This document shows positions 11,893 through 24,636 of a stretch of DNA of 64,000 nt, in pieces. The notes beneath the pieces were generated by a model. The model had not been told where the DNA came from. It searched no databases and worked only from the letters and a program-made list of their open reading frames with translations. Source of the DNA: Epiperipatus broadwayi. Taxonomy: Eukaryota > Onychophora > Udeonychophora > Euonychophora > Peripatidae. Location: the NCBI GenBank assembly GCA_028023455.1, contig JAQFVV010000022.1, positions 10,311,100 through 10,375,099 on the forward strand, given 5' to 3'. Position 1 is the first letter of the stretch. Every line of letters starts with the position of its first letter. The translations under genes and the position numbers were made by a program.

Positions 11893-11990
11893 GTTAGCCG
11901 AGAGGTCATCGCATCTGCCTTGCAAGCAAGTAGTTGATTGCAGACGGTTGTGGGTTCGCGTCCTGGCCGATGCTATGACATATGAGGGGG
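11893..11990 (+). mobile_element. tRNA-derived SINE, family 1, copy 1
   Basis: A tRNA-like head starts gttagccgagaggtcatcgc (degenerate A box) and carries a canonical B box ggttcgcgtcc at 11953-11963. It continues tggccgatgctatgaca and ends near a short A-rich tail after 11990. The last ~35 bp are nearly identical to copies at 55388-55478 and 61534-61621. It is a non-autonomous retroposon transcribed from internal Pol III promoters; it is not a functional tRNA because the rest of the cloverleaf does not form convincingly. Confidence 0.75.
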
Positions 11991-12529
11991 AAAAAAATGT
12001 TGGTTGAATTTCTTTATAAAAATCAAATGGAAAACTTTCCATATAATCTCTTCCTTTGATTATCAATCAAAGAAATAGTGATTTGATATTAGAATTCCTA
12101 TCACATTTTATCAACATGTGTTAATAAAAATAAAATTTTGGTGTAGTTTTGTAATTTCTTTATTTCTGGACTATATAGATAGATGGAAAATGAATATCGC
12201 TTGGATTGTTTTATGTTTGTTAACAAAGAAAGAATGATTTAACAGTAAACGTTGGTGTACTATTTTTGGTTTCATTTTAAAATTAAATTGATGGAAATAT
12301 TTTTTTAATTACAGAATTGATCGTTTATATATATATTGTGTCCAAGTGATAGCATTCAGATTGTAGCCTGAATTTTATACACCCCTGGAATTATGGTCTG
12401 TATATTTTATTGTTGTGTTGGCTTATATAAATGTGTTCAATAGTAGTGCTCATATATTATTCAGGATGGGATCTTGAGAAATTTCCAAACTGTTATTTTA
12501 CCAGAAAATAAAGAAAATGTAACAAAACA

Positions 12530-12845
12530 TCACGTGATCACCATTTCGTATGCTTACACATGCTGTTAATAAGAGTACCAAACTCTCCATACAGTAGTAT
12601 GTGCAAGCCTTCATAATCAATGGATACAGGAAGGTTTGCGCATAAAATTCCTATCTAGTGCCTACTCATCACATTCCCAGACTAGTCTCATTGATGAAAG
12701 CCACAGGCTAGAAACTAGTCTGGGAATGTTGGGTGAATATGCACTATATAGGATTTTATGCAAAAACATTCCTATATCCATTGATTATGAAGGCTTGCAC
12801 TTGGTGGCACTCTTGTATGGAGAGTTTGGTACTCTTATTAAAGAA
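12530..12845. mobile_element. Foldback/MITE-like element, family A, copy 1
   Basis: The arms 12566-12686 and 12714-12843 are inverted copies: gtaccaaactctccat... against ...atggagagtttggtac, and attcccagactagt against actagtctgggaat at the inner ends. The ~27 bp spacer holds gatgaaagccacaggct. The left outer flank (aacatcacgtgatcaccatttc) matches the outer end of the copy at 24.2 kb. No transposase is encoded. Confidence 0.85.
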
Positions 12846-15650
12846 TATATATATATAATTCTTTTTGAAAGTATAATAATAGTGATTTGGATAATTAGTG
12901 ATTTGTCTTAATGATAGAGAGTTTGATCAATATGATGTACAGAAATAAAATGTCTAAAAAGTATTTCATGTTGAAAAAAACCCCACTTACTTATCAGTTC
13001 TTTTTGATCCAGTTCTCCCTAATCTATGTTAAATATACATGAATAATAAAATAGTATAATAACGATTTAGCATTTCTGAGATAATTGTGTTTTGAGAAAC
13101 AGAAGTCCCTGCTTTAATCTCCCTTCCTCCAAATCAGACTGCTATTTGTAATAAAAATCTTGTGATCCTATAACTATAAAAAGTATTCCAACAATGGATA
13201 TAAAGAACAGTGAAATAATCCACTACAAGAAAATGCATCTCCAGCATACAAAACAATGAAGTAAATGTAGCTGGTCAGATTGAAGAATATATTAATGCCC
13301 CACCTCCCTTATTTTTATTTCACTTTTTATTCAAGAATATATAGATACCAATTTACTGACAGTCAGTGAGTTGTTGACTATTGCCTTTTCATCAGCTACT
13401 TGGAAGCAAGATTCCGATCTTGGTTTAAAAATTCCCATTTACTTGGTAAATGATTTATGATCTTGGTTAACAAGAATTGTATTATTTTTTTTATGTTTTA
13501 CCTAAAATAAATAGATATATATTTATCAACTAATACTTTCTAGCTATCTGAATAAGCAATGGACCAACTACCTGAAAGAAAGATTCCAATATTTATTGAA
13601 AATCCTCAACTAGTTAATAAGTTGTTGCGTAAACATAGCAGACAGATATACTGTTGATCACACCATTAGGTTCTTCATATTCTATCAATACATAGTTATT
13701 AGAAGAGACTGCCAAGTAGATAGGTTGAACTTTTAAGTTATGATTTGTTCCTCAAAAAAGGGAAAAAGTCTCAAAAACATGACTGGGGACTGCGTCTTTT
13801 GTTAATGGCTTGATACTTTAAAGAACTACATTCTGCAAAATTCAAACTATAAAAGAGAGAGCATGGACACTTTAACTATTCTCATGTAATGGGTAAGGAA
13901 TCAGATTTTGTTATATTACACTTTCATAGATTCCCATGACAGTAAGTTAAAGTTCTCAAAAGAAATCAACAAATTATATATATATATATTATTTGTTTTA
14001 AACAGAAGAATAAATATTATAAATATCGTATTAATATCCAAAATGATGATTCATATATATTGTTTTTCTTTTGTCATATTCTTTTTAATTAGAAGCTATA
14101 TTATAATAAGCTCTGCGATTTCTATTTGTGATCTTCTGAAAATGTAAAGTACTGCAAAAGATGTAGAGGTCACATGTATCCTTTCTTTCATATTCTAGAA
14201 TGATGTTAATATCACTCAATTGCTAAAAACTGAAAGCACTTCCTGATGACATCTTTGCTAGGGAGACTAAATCCGTTATTAGTATCATTGTGATTTCTTT
14301 AAGCCCTCCCCCATCTGATTTCAGTTTTTGATTCAAGACATCTAGTCATAACAATAACCACTTGTGAATATTTTGGTAGGATCAGAAGAAGGGGATAGGA
14401 GGATCAGTTGCACTTGTGCAACCTGGATTCCACTAATAACAATCAGGGAATTAGTAATCTCAGTGCAAAAACCCCTCTGAACTGGTGTCTTTGATTCAAG
14501 AGAGCTGGAGAGAAAAATGTAATTAATAATGGATTCTCGCTCATCCTGGGCAAGAGCTTTTCATTAATTGGCTAATTGTTTAGCTAAATAGGTCGACATA
14601 ATGATATTATGATAATAAAGTAAAACAAAATATTAATAGGCTTTTAAAAAATTAAAAAAACCTCTGTCTAAAATGGTTTTTATTTATACATGTCACCAAG
14701 CTCTGACTTACAAAAAAAAAAAAAAAGGTTAAAATTCTAAGTTGTCATGCTAACTCATAAATATGAGCATAGACTTATTCATGGTATAATACTGCTATTT
14801 TAAGCTAACAAATTAAAAACAAGCAGGAATTCTAAAATAAGGTTTAATGCCCATTTATATATATTTACACACACATGCATGCAAAATAATTTTATTTAAT
14901 TACAATTGATCAGTGAGTCTATTAAATTCACAAATTATTATTTTTGTACATCTTAAATACTATATTTATTTACATATTGTATATATATTTGCGTTTATAT
15001 ATATATGCGCACACATCCTTAGGAACATTATATGAATATATATACATACTGACATTTCTCAACTTTATGAAGTAACAACGTATTTCTTGCCCATGAAACC
15101 ATGTTCAAGATTATATTATGAAATATTTTTTTAGGAAGTCTTGTACTGTTCATTTGTTTCACATGTTCAATTCACTGAAGATACGATGTTACAATAAAAA
15201 ATTCTATATATCATATCCACCAAATTAAAGATTATATTACAAAGTTTATTTTCATTGTGAAAAGTAAAATGCAATAGAGAGTTACAATAAATATGGTGTT
15301 GAAGTCTTTCAGGGAAGAAAAAAAATTGTTGTAAAAATTATAAAAATTAATATTGCAAATAAATAGTATAATGAACCAGTATATTCTATATGTGGATATA
15401 TTTATGATTTGATTTATATTGTCATTACAAAATCATATTTAGTAAATTATTATTATTTCTCTTGGAATTGGAATAGCATTCACAAGCGGCTGTGCTGTTT
15501 CTGCTGTTTTCTCTACTTATATCCATCTGACTTATATTCATTTGAAATTATGGACACCATGAAATTGTATTAAAATAAAATTGTATTGTCAATTGGGATA
15601 ACTTTACAGTATTTATTTTAACATAGTATATTTTGTTTATAATACATTAC
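12846..15650. other. AT-rich intergenic DNA, possible diverged repeat
   Basis: No gene recognised. At 13540-13620, tttctagctatctgaa and ggaccaactacctgaaag resemble a diverged repeat also seen near 40490, 53320 and 62380. ORFs of 79 codons or less here are AT-driven. Confidence 0.35.
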
Positions 15651-15776
15651 TTTATAACGTAATAAATATTATTATTATTAATGTACTTTAAAATACATAC
15701 TCATTGTTGTTATTTTATAAAGTAATAAATATTATTATTATTAATGTACTTTAAAATACATACTCGTTATTGTTAT
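15651..15776. repeat. 63 bp tandem duplication
   Basis: Two units, 15651-15713 and 15714-15776, differ at only a few positions (tttataacgtaataaat versus tttataaagtaataaat; tactcattg versus tactcgtta). A more diverged echo, ataaatacatacccatta, occurs near 15950. Confidence 0.85.
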
Positions 15777-16204
15777 TTATTACTGTATTTTACTTTATTG
15801 CAGTAAACTATAAGCAATTTGAATTCAGTGCAATACAATCACACAAAAAAAGGAAAAAGATAGTACTTCCAGCATTGAAATTGTACTGCATATATCTACT
15901 CTATATTGTATCTATAATTAAAAACTTTATTGCATATAATGTATCTTATAAATACATACCCATTATGGTTATTTATTTGTTTAATATCTCTCTTTAGCAC
16001 AAAATCACTATTGTTGCTGGACTTCCAGTGAAATGAACTTACAATATTTATAGAATGTAACTCTGTCACAAATTAGGTACTATCTGTATTTTGATAAATA
16101 TGTATATGCACATTTTAGTCAGCCAATAAAAATAAATACAATTGATTGGTTTATTGTTCAAGAGTTTGTAAAATGCTTGATCACCAGAAAGAACAGAATT
16201 GGAA

Positions 16205-16262
16205 TTGTATTCCATGGACCTTGAGCCATAGATCAGTCTGCTACTATATTAAACTACGTAAG
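16205..16262 (-). repeat. Putative SINE family 2, copy 1
   Basis: On the minus strand, a degenerate A-box-like element (complement of 16239-16255) is followed by a B-box-like ggctcaaggtcc (complement of 16217-16228) and atgg. Similar pairs occur at 19875, 56257 and 60998. The box spacing is shorter than in a tRNA, so the Pol III interpretation is tentative. Confidence 0.35.
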
Positions 16263-16539
16263 TCCATGTCAAGTAATCATTCTGGATTACAAAAACATTT
16301 GTCCTATATAGTATCATCAGTTAAATATTTTGAATTTTTTTACAGACATAAATAATGTAACATCAAATATTTGTGTATATATCACACAAATTTTTTGATT
16401 ATAATATAAGAATTTATTAATTTCAGTTTGTGAATATTATGCTATACATATAAATTCCTGTTAATATAAAATTGCTGGTTTCTGGGCTTTTTTGAATTTA
16501 TGAATTTTTTGAATTTCAGCCATAAATATTTCCAACTCT

Positions 16540-16690
16540 TCTGAGTATTTAAATAAGCATTAATTTAACTATTTACTGTTTATATATATTGAAATACTTT
16601 TTGTTTATTGTATAAATTCATTGTATTAATACCAATATAACACTTTAAAATGCAAAATGTTACCGGATAATACAAGTTTTCAAATTAATG
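16540..16690. repeat. Diverged dispersed repeat, copy 1
   Basis: The order aagcattaattta, atttactgtttata, ttgtataaattcat, taacactttaaaatgcaaaat is repeated with changes at 54640-54770. The part after the shared aacactttaaaatgcaga block continues at 54770-54880 and resembles 20750-20910. The element class is unknown. Confidence 0.5.
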
Positions 16691-17690
16691 CTATTCAAAG
16701 TAAGCAATTTTATGTATATATAAAATGAAATCATATGTAAAATGCTTTTTTTGAACGTATTAATAATTTTATAAAGTTCTAGCTTTGATCAAGGAGCTAA
16801 ACAGTTATTATTAAAATGATTGTCAAATATCAAAACAATTTTAAGAGTATTTTCAAAATGTTTAGCATTTGAAACTTAAAAATTTTAATATAACCTGCAT
16901 TGAATACTTGATGATTTTGCAGTTTAGTTTTTAATATTTCATCTGTGGTTAATAATATAGTTTGAAAATTTATTATATTATAGTTTGAGAGTAATATGTA
17001 TGTGTATGTATTCAGATTTTTTGAACCATTATAGATGGATACCAGGTATAAAAATAGGAAATTATTCAAGTTACATTTTAAATATTAGTATCTTTTTTTT
17101 TTTTAAAAAACATTATTATTATTATTATTTTATATATTTATTTAAAACATTTCTAATTTTCTCATTGATAGATAGGCTTTTCTCTCTCTTGTTTTGCTTT
17201 GCTTAAATAGGTTTACTTATTTTTAATATTATATTTTTAAAATTTTATATTTTACTTTATAGGAATTGAAACTTTACATATGCAACATCTGACAAATTAG
17301 TGAAAAGAAATAGACATTTTACAATATGTATGAAATGCGTAAGAAGTTTATATTAGATATATTCAACATTAGGAAAAACTACCAAACAGATATCTATGAA
17401 AAAGAAGCAATTCTGGATATGCAATATTTGTAGAAGTCATCAAACTCTTGTAATGAATAATAATTTTTTAGATCCAATTTTGGAAGCTATTTTGGAGAAA
17501 TTAAAATTATTATACGTTATTTCAATTATGGTTGGGCATGCTTCAGTAGACATTGGTTATAAGCAATAGCTTGAACAAAAATAATCAAGAACTAATTTGC
17601 TTAAAAATTCTAGTAATTTATGTGAAAATGAAGACTCATTATTGAAAGACAACTAATTCTATAAAACATTTTTAAATAAATTAAAAAATT

Positions 17691-18325
17691 AAAACAGGCA
17701 AAACTCACTATATGTATTGCCACACACAGTAAGCTAGAATAATCAATGGCTGCCAGAAGGCTTGTGCATAAAATTCCTATCTAGTGCCTATTCATCCAAT
17801 ATCCCCAGACTAGTTTCTAGCTTGTGACCTTTGTCAGTGAGGAGCCTTGGATCTGAGAGCACTGCACCTAGATCTTAGGATCTAATACAACCCTCCAGCA
17901 GCCACCTTTTATCTCCACTTAACTACAAAACTATGAGTCTTAAACTCAAAACACCTTAATGTTTTCAATCCAAGCCCAGTTCAGTACCCATACATTTTGG
18001 TGTCTTTGGTTCTTTAATAACCATAGCTACCACTATCCTATTAGGCAGGATTGGTTTTAAGCCAATAAACTTCACATGACCACCACTTCTTATGCTTGTG
18101 CATAACTGTTGTTAAAACAGGCAAAACTCCCTATACATATTGCCACACGCAGCAAGCTAGAGTAATCAATGGATGCCAGAAGGCTTGTGCATAAAATCCC
18201 ATCTGGCATCCATTGATTACTCTAGCTTGCTGTGTGTGGCAATACGTGTAGTGAGTTTTGCCTGTTTTGACAACAGTTATACACAAGCATAAGAAGTGGT
18301 GGCCAGGTGATGTTTATTGGCTTAA
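17691..18325. mobile_element. Composite foldback element, family A, copy 2
   Basis: From the left: one arm copy (aaaacaggcaaaactc to ccccagactagt, 17691-17813), an internal region (17814-18060) with gagagcactgcacctagatc, then a near-perfect hairpin with arms 18061-18180 and 18202-18321 around a 21 bp loop. The same order of arm, internal region and hairpin recurs at 23815-24636, so the composite looks like one element type and not chance neighbours. No coding capacity is visible. Confidence 0.8.
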
Positions 18326-18426
18326 ATTAAAAAATTGAAATAAATTCCTCATCGTACAAAATGGTGGCCAGGTGATGTTTATTGGCTTAAATTAAAAAAT
18401 TGAAATAAATTCCTCATTGTACAAAT
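18297..18426. repeat. 65 bp tandem duplication at the edge of the foldback
   Basis: Units 18297-18361 and 18362-18426 are almost identical (one C/T difference near the end, catcgtac versus cattgtac). Each contains the outermost end of the foldback arm (ggccaggtgatgtttattgg), so the duplication happened after the element inserted. Confidence 0.9.
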
Positions 18427-19560
18427 TAAGATTTATCATCACTTATTTGCAGAAATGGCAGAAAGACTTAATGCTAAAGCATTTACTATTAGTAATATTG
18501 AAAATGTTTTTTTACTTAATTTTCATAGTTAAGCTAAATTATTTTGATGAAAATATATTTTATGTTGTTTTCTGATATTTTATTAATGAAAAGTAATCAA
18601 TGTTTATATAAATCTATGTATTATTTCCCACAATAGACATCTATTAGCTTGACTAAACACAAAATGCATGAATGTAAAGGTAGGGTTTTTATACAAAATG
18701 ATTTGGTTGATAATTTTTCTGCAGTATATTACAGAAATATTATTCATTACTGGATCATCTCTAGTCTAATGAATGACTGATAAAAATTATTAATATGATT
18801 TGTTTTATGTTAGGAATGGTTTGAATTCTCCAACATATAAATAAGGGGGAATCAACAGTTTCTGAAATTTATGTTTTAAAGTGAGACCTGATACTACAGC
18901 CTTTCTCAAGGTGTAACTTTAAGTGCTTTTAATGTTTTTCATTTGAGTATACAAAGTATTAAATCTAATTTTGATGAACTTGTAATTTATTTAAATAATT
19001 TTTCTATGACTTTTTATTGATGTGATAATTTTAAATGAATCTTGACTTTCTATAGAAATGGATATTCAAGCATTCTTTCTTCGTGGACTTATTTACATTT
19101 GGAAGGTGTAATGGTTTTCACAAAAACATAGATATTAATAAATACTATCATATTCCAACACATGCCTTTGTTGAATGGATTTTGATTAATTTAAGCTTTT
19201 CTCCCACAAGTGTCATTTTAAAATTTATTGCTGAACTTGATATATTATCTGATTTAGGGATATATTTTTTCAATAATTCTTATGGATAATTTGAATATAG
19301 AATTAGTTGATAATCTACATGAGCCTACTGTATGTTGTTTGAATTTATTTTATAGTTATGGTGTTAATTTTTCTTTTCACTTACATGAATAACCAATTCT
19401 TGTCAGTCTTTATTGGATTATACTTTTATTAAATTAAACTAGCATTTGAATTGTGAAACATCTACATCTAATGTTTTTATATAGAATCATTTGTGATTGC
19501 TTTAAAATTATTTAATTGCAGGCAACATATAAATACCTATTCATATATTAATAAGCTTTG
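18427..19560. other. AT-rich intergenic DNA without recognised features
   Basis: The only ORF of note (19083-19289, 68 codons) resembles no family known to me and is not supported by composition. Confidence 0.35.
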
Positions 19561-19874
19561 ATGTGATGTGATGTACCATGACTTCTTAAATGGAGTCAGA
19601 AAACTCACAGCAACTATGCCCAAAGAAACCTGTTAGTCACTTTACCTTCCCCTTCCATTCCCCACCCTAAGCTTTCCCATAATCTACTCCATCCCATTTC
19701 CACAACATAATCTTTATCAACTCTATGGCCTTTATATCTAAATCCCCCTTATCTTTTTCCCAAACCCAACATAAAAACCAATAACCCACTTTCTGTATAA
19801 TCACTTTGTTCATACTTATTTTCCCATAACTTCATTATTTGTACCCTTTCTGCTTTCAAGCATTTACATTCAAT
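19561..19874 (-). mobile_element. LINE family B, 3' end fragment (copy 3)
   Basis: Collinear with 45768-46085 and 48909-49230: shared blocks include ccttccattccccacc, ctccatcccatttccac, aacataatctttatcaac, ccaataacccactttctg and accctttctgcttt. On the element strand it ends in CATCACATCACAT, the same CATCA-type microsatellite tail as the other copies. The 5' truncation point is at about 19874, inside the segment that encodes the C-terminal zinc knuckle. Confidence 0.85.
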
Positions 19875-19935
19875 CATCCATGGACCTTGAACTGCAGTGC
19901 CCTCCATTAACACAGCACTAAAACATCCATGCTTT
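19875..19935 (-). repeat. Putative SINE family 2, copy 2
   Basis: The minus strand carries gcagttcaaggtccatgga, a good B-box-like element, directly abutting the truncated 5' end of the LINE-B fragment. It may be part of the target, or a chimeric insertion. Confidence 0.35.
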
Positions 19936-20359
19936 AACCAAAGCCAAATATAATTTAGATAAGAACAAAATAAAATCCTTATGATTAATGTATATTTTTC
20001 TTGCTTTCAGTTTTTACTTAGTCTGCCATCAAGCAAAAAATTTAGCTTATGTATTTACCTTTGTAACACAGCTTTTTATTTTATATGAATCCTGACATAT
20101 TCACTGCTCTGAATCTGTTTCAGTAATTTCCCATGTTTTTTTCTCTCCATTATTTTCCTTGAACACTACAACTTGTCTCACACTGTACTCACTATGAGGT
20201 CTATGTTTATAGAAGTATGTATCTTTCCCACCAATAATAAAATCTCTTTTATAGTATTATTTAGATAGGCTACCATTAATCTGAAATTCCTGGTTCCAAG
20301 ATTTTTTTGGACATGTAAATTTTTCATAAAAAATTAAATAAAAATTAATTGTATATATG

Positions 20360-20673
20360 TTTACTTCATAGAACAATCACATCTGAATACAAAACTAGGA
20401 CAAATTGCAAGCAGATTCTAAAGGACCATTAAATAAACTTGCAAAATGTTTACCCTTTCATTTAACAATGTCAGTCTATTTTGTCTGATAAAATGATATA
20501 TTTAATCAGCAATGCAGTTAAAACTATTAGTAGGATATCTTTTATCAAACAAAAGAGTATGGCATTGACATATAAAATGATAAATATATTTGCAAGTTTA
20601 TTTAAAATGGTTCTTTAAAATTATTTGCAATTTGTCCTAGTAATATATTTGGATGTGATTGGTTCATAAAGTA
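20360..20673. mobile_element. ~314 bp foldback element (family C, single copy)
   Basis: Outer arms pair tttacttcatagaacaatca with the complement of 20654-20673, then aggacaaattgcaa with ttgcaatttgtcct. Pairing continues with gaps toward the centre (ttgtctgataaaat against atcttttatcaaaca), so almost the whole segment is one imperfect palindrome centred near 20515. No gene is present. The structure is typical of a MITE or foldback insertion. Confidence 0.75.
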
Positions 20674-20749
20674 TTTATATTCCTAAACATTACATATTTA
20701 ATCAACTGTAAAAATCATTTACGTGTGATTAAAATTATTAATATTTTAT

Positions 20750-20910
20750 ACTCTATAAGTTTATTTTATTAATAATAGTATAATATTTTAAAAACACAGA
20801 ATATGCTTATATTTATATCAGAAACAATACTTTTTCATTTTGTCTCTGGACAATAATAGTTTTGGAATTAGAAATATTCAGATTAATAATATACCCATTC
20901 TATACTTTCA
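20750..20910. repeat. Diverged dispersed repeat, copy 2
   Basis: Blocks acagaatatgcttatattta, tttgtctctggacaat and atattcagattaa correspond to gcagaatatacttatgttta, attttgtccag and atgttcagattaa at 54755-54865. Confidence 0.45.
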
Positions 20911-23422
20911 ATATGTTTAGATCTAACTTTAATTTTTTCTTGCTCAATAAATTTATTCTTTATTACAGCTGTTAATCATCTAATCTCTCTAGCTATTTTT
21001 ATCATGTTGTTTTATTTGCTGTGTATTTATATCTTAAATATTCTTGAAATTGAACCAATTAATTTACTATGCCTATCCTTTCTATTTGCAAGTACTTTAA
21101 TAGTGATAGATTAAAAATTTGAGTAAATCTATGGGTATATCATGTTGTATTGCAAGATTCTATATATATAAAAATCTAAGGATTCAAAATGTATATTGGG
21201 ATAAGAAAATAAAAATATCTTCATTTATTATTACTAGAATAGGACTCTGCAATAATGGCAACTTGAGACTTGATTCATGTCATTGAATAAGACATGTGAT
21301 TTTTAAATAGATCTGAAAACAGTGATATAAATGCAAACTAAATACATTTTTTACTCTTAAAATTATATTTCTTTATTTATAGTGACATAAATATAAATTT
21401 AAAAATACGAGCAATAATATGGTCTGCTATAACAAATATAATTGGTTCCAGAAAATCATTTGTTATATTATTCAGTCATTACAGTTCACATTGATATATA
21501 TATATATTGTAATGGTATGCACCCTCTCAACAAGATAAGTTAAGGCAGTCGCATCTCACTATAGTCAGATTTAAGGTCTTCATATAGGATGCCACGAATG
21601 ATGTGATTTAATTTTGATATAAACCTATATTTGTTCCCAATAACTAATTTATTATTAAAAAAATTATTATATCTAAACCACATCAAATCAATTTTCACCT
21701 TAATTAACTTTACCGTTATGCTCAGATTTCAAACTCAGGGAAGTTTAACAATTTACTCTCTTCAGGGGTTCCTATCAATATTCTAAAGTAATATTAATAA
21801 CGAATCTCACTAACTCTTTAAATCAAATAAAACAAAATTGAAGACCTCATTTAATTTAATATAAAAAAACATAATTATTTATTTAACAATTAAATAATTT
21901 AAATTTTACAATATATAAAAAAATATTTATATATCTAACTCTTTGTATTAAAAATATAAATATTCTATTTACTTATGGTAGATATATTTTCTAACCTATA
22001 ACACTATGTGATTTTACAATGTATATAAAATATAAGTATCCAAATATTAAGTCTTTTATATTTTAACACTATTTTACAATAATTAGATTATACAAATAAT
22101 AATCCAATCATTTGTATATAATACCTTCATTCGTTAAAATGATTGTCAGTAACTTATATTTATTAATATAAAAATATATACTTCACAACAATGTTAATCA
22201 TTTATTCATTTATACATTACTGTTATTAGACTATTTGGATTAGTATAAACAATGTAGTGTCATGTCATAGAAAATAATATGTGGATTTAAAAATAATTCA
22301 ATCTCTTACCTCCAAGTTCACATTATCCCTTTCCCATATTAACATTTCTTAACCTATATTTAAATCTTTATTAATCATAAATAAAAACAAAAATATTTTA
22401 AATTATTAATTCTCTCTTATTATTCATAAGAAATGAATATGATGATAAAGGAAATGAAATTAGCTTTTCCCAATTATAATTTTCAAAAAACTTAAATGGT
22501 ATTTATAAAAGTTAATACAATAATCTCAAATGTTCCTTGTGAATAAAAATCCCTCAAAGACGCAGTTTTTGATTTCTTCATTGTTAAACATTAAAGAGAA
22601 TAATAGGATATCCTAAGTTGACATTTAGTATCCTCTTTATGCATAGATTTCAGCTTCTTAATACACAGTTCCTTTATTAACAATTATAATTCCATTTTGA
22701 AGATCTAATTTCTATAATTTTAGGGCATTCAGCAAAAGATGTTATTCACACATATATGTTTGATTAGGTAAGTGCATTTTATCTATCCCATGATAAATTG
22801 GTGTTCTATCCGCTTTGCATTTTCTTTATAATGTAAAGTACATTAAATTTAATTGAAGTTTTTATAAACATGTTCTTTTTTTAAAACGCAGTTTAGATTT
22901 TAGAACATGTAATTCAAACAATTTTTTATAGAACACGAAAATGTATCCAGATTACTTTCTTTGAACAAATATTAGAAATTTCTTCTAATGAGTATTAAAT
23001 TGTTCGAAATATAGACTTTATCTTACACTGTTCTTTGAAATCAAACGTAGTATAAGTTTTTATGAGGATATAGCTGACAAAAAATAGAATCCTTAGTCTT
23101 CTAATCAAAAAGAATAGAATTATTTTTATATTAATATGCTGAAGCATACACATTCTACATTGTTGCAATAACAATTTGATATTAAAACACTAAGTTAATC
23201 TCATTTCCTTTAATTCGATAAACTATGTGAACCCAAATATCATTTATAACTTTGTCAACCACCTTTTGTCAATGTCTTTTTTTTCATTTTAAAGAATGAA
23301 AAATACTAATTTAACAAGTTATATATTTATTTTCATAAATATAATAATAATGCAAATATAATGTAAACATATTGATTACATGAATGTATGAGTATATATA
23401 TACTCCTACAATATATATATAA
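20911..23422. other. Very AT-rich intergenic DNA
   Basis: No gene recognised. The stretch 21520-21610 is less AT-rich (includes caacaagataagttaaggca and gatgccacgaatga) and could be a remnant of an unidentified element, but I found no partner in the window. Confidence 0.35.
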
Positions 23423-23462
23423 GGATAATCTACTCTAAACTACAATTTAGAATAGATTATCC
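23423..23462. repeat. 40 bp near-perfect hairpin
   Basis: ggataatctactctaaa pairs with tttagaatagattatcc around a 6-base loop, with one G-T type mismatch. Confidence 0.8.
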
Positions 23463-23814
23463 GTAAATACATATATTTCATTAAACTACAGTCTAAAGCA
23501 AAGTTCCCATCTAATATCATTTAAATAGGAAAAATGTGATGTAAAATCAAAAATACATATGTAACAATGATTTCATTGATTACTAAAATAAAACATTTAA
23601 AAGCAGAAAATAAAAACTTACTCTAATAAAACGTCACAAATAATTAATTTAGTCATATTTTATTTAGAAGTTTTGCTTTCTCACTTGGATATTTTTTTTT
23701 TTTTTGAGTCTACATTCTAACTTTTTTTTTTTTTATAGTAAAAACCCAACTTTTTCTGCTTTTTAATGACAATTAAAATCAATCTTCTTATAAGCATGAG
23801 CAAATTTACCTTAT

Positions 23815-24636
23815 TAAAAACAGGCAAAACTCTCCAAACAGTAGTGCCACTCAGTGCAAGCCAGAGTAATCAATGGATGCCAGAAGGCTTGTGCATAAAA
23901 TCCCTATCTAGTGCCTACTCATCCAATATCCCCAAACTAGTTTTTAGCTAGTGGCATTCGACACTGAGGAGCTTTGGATCTGAGAGCACTGCATCTAGAT
24001 CTTAGGATCTAATGCAATTCTCCAGCAGCCATCTTTTATCTTTACTTAACTACAAAACTATGAGTCTTAAATTGAAAACACTATATGTTCAATCCAAGCT
24101 CATTAGCTTATGTAGTCATATAGGTCTGAACTCAGTTCAGTACCAATACATTTTGGTGTTTTTCAATAACCATAGTCACCACTATCCTATTATGCAGGAT
24201 TGGTATTAAACCACCAAACATCACATAATCACCATTTCTTATGCTTTTTCATAACTGTTATTAAAACAGGCAAAACTCTCCATACAGCAGTGCCATTCAG
24301 GACAAGCCAGAGTAATCAATGGATGCCAGAAAGCTTACACATAAAATCCCTATTTAGTGCTTACTCATCCAATATGCATAAAATTCCTATCTGGTGCCTA
24401 CTAATCCAATATGCATAAAATTCCCATCTAGTGCCTACTCATCCAATATCCCCAGACTAGTCTGGGGATATTGGATGAGTAGGCACTAGATAGGGATTTT
24501 ATGCACAAGCCTTCTGGCATCCATCGATTACTCTGACTTGCACTCAGTGGCACTACTCTATGTAAAATTTTGACTGTTTTAATATCAGTTATGAGCAAGC
24601 ATAAGAAATGGTGATCATGTGATGTTTGGTGGTTCA
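23815..24636. mobile_element. Composite foldback element, family A, copy 3 (most complete)
   Basis: From the left: an arm copy (23815-23944), an internal region (23945-24207) matching that at 17814-18060, then a long hairpin with arms 24208-24458 and 24459-24636 that meet at cccagactagtctggg with no spacer. The left arm holds three copies of a 37 bp unit starting at 24340, 24377 and 24414, whereas the right arm has one. The outer end reads aaaccaccaaacatcac on the left and its complement on the right. The bottom strand is open over part of it (24706-24428), but this simply follows the repeat and has no family resemblance. Confidence 0.85.

Noticed and set aside
21520-21800. Possible LTR (tgtaatgg start, gatgccacgaatg string)
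   Set aside because: No second LTR, primer-binding site or gag/pol frame was found in the window.
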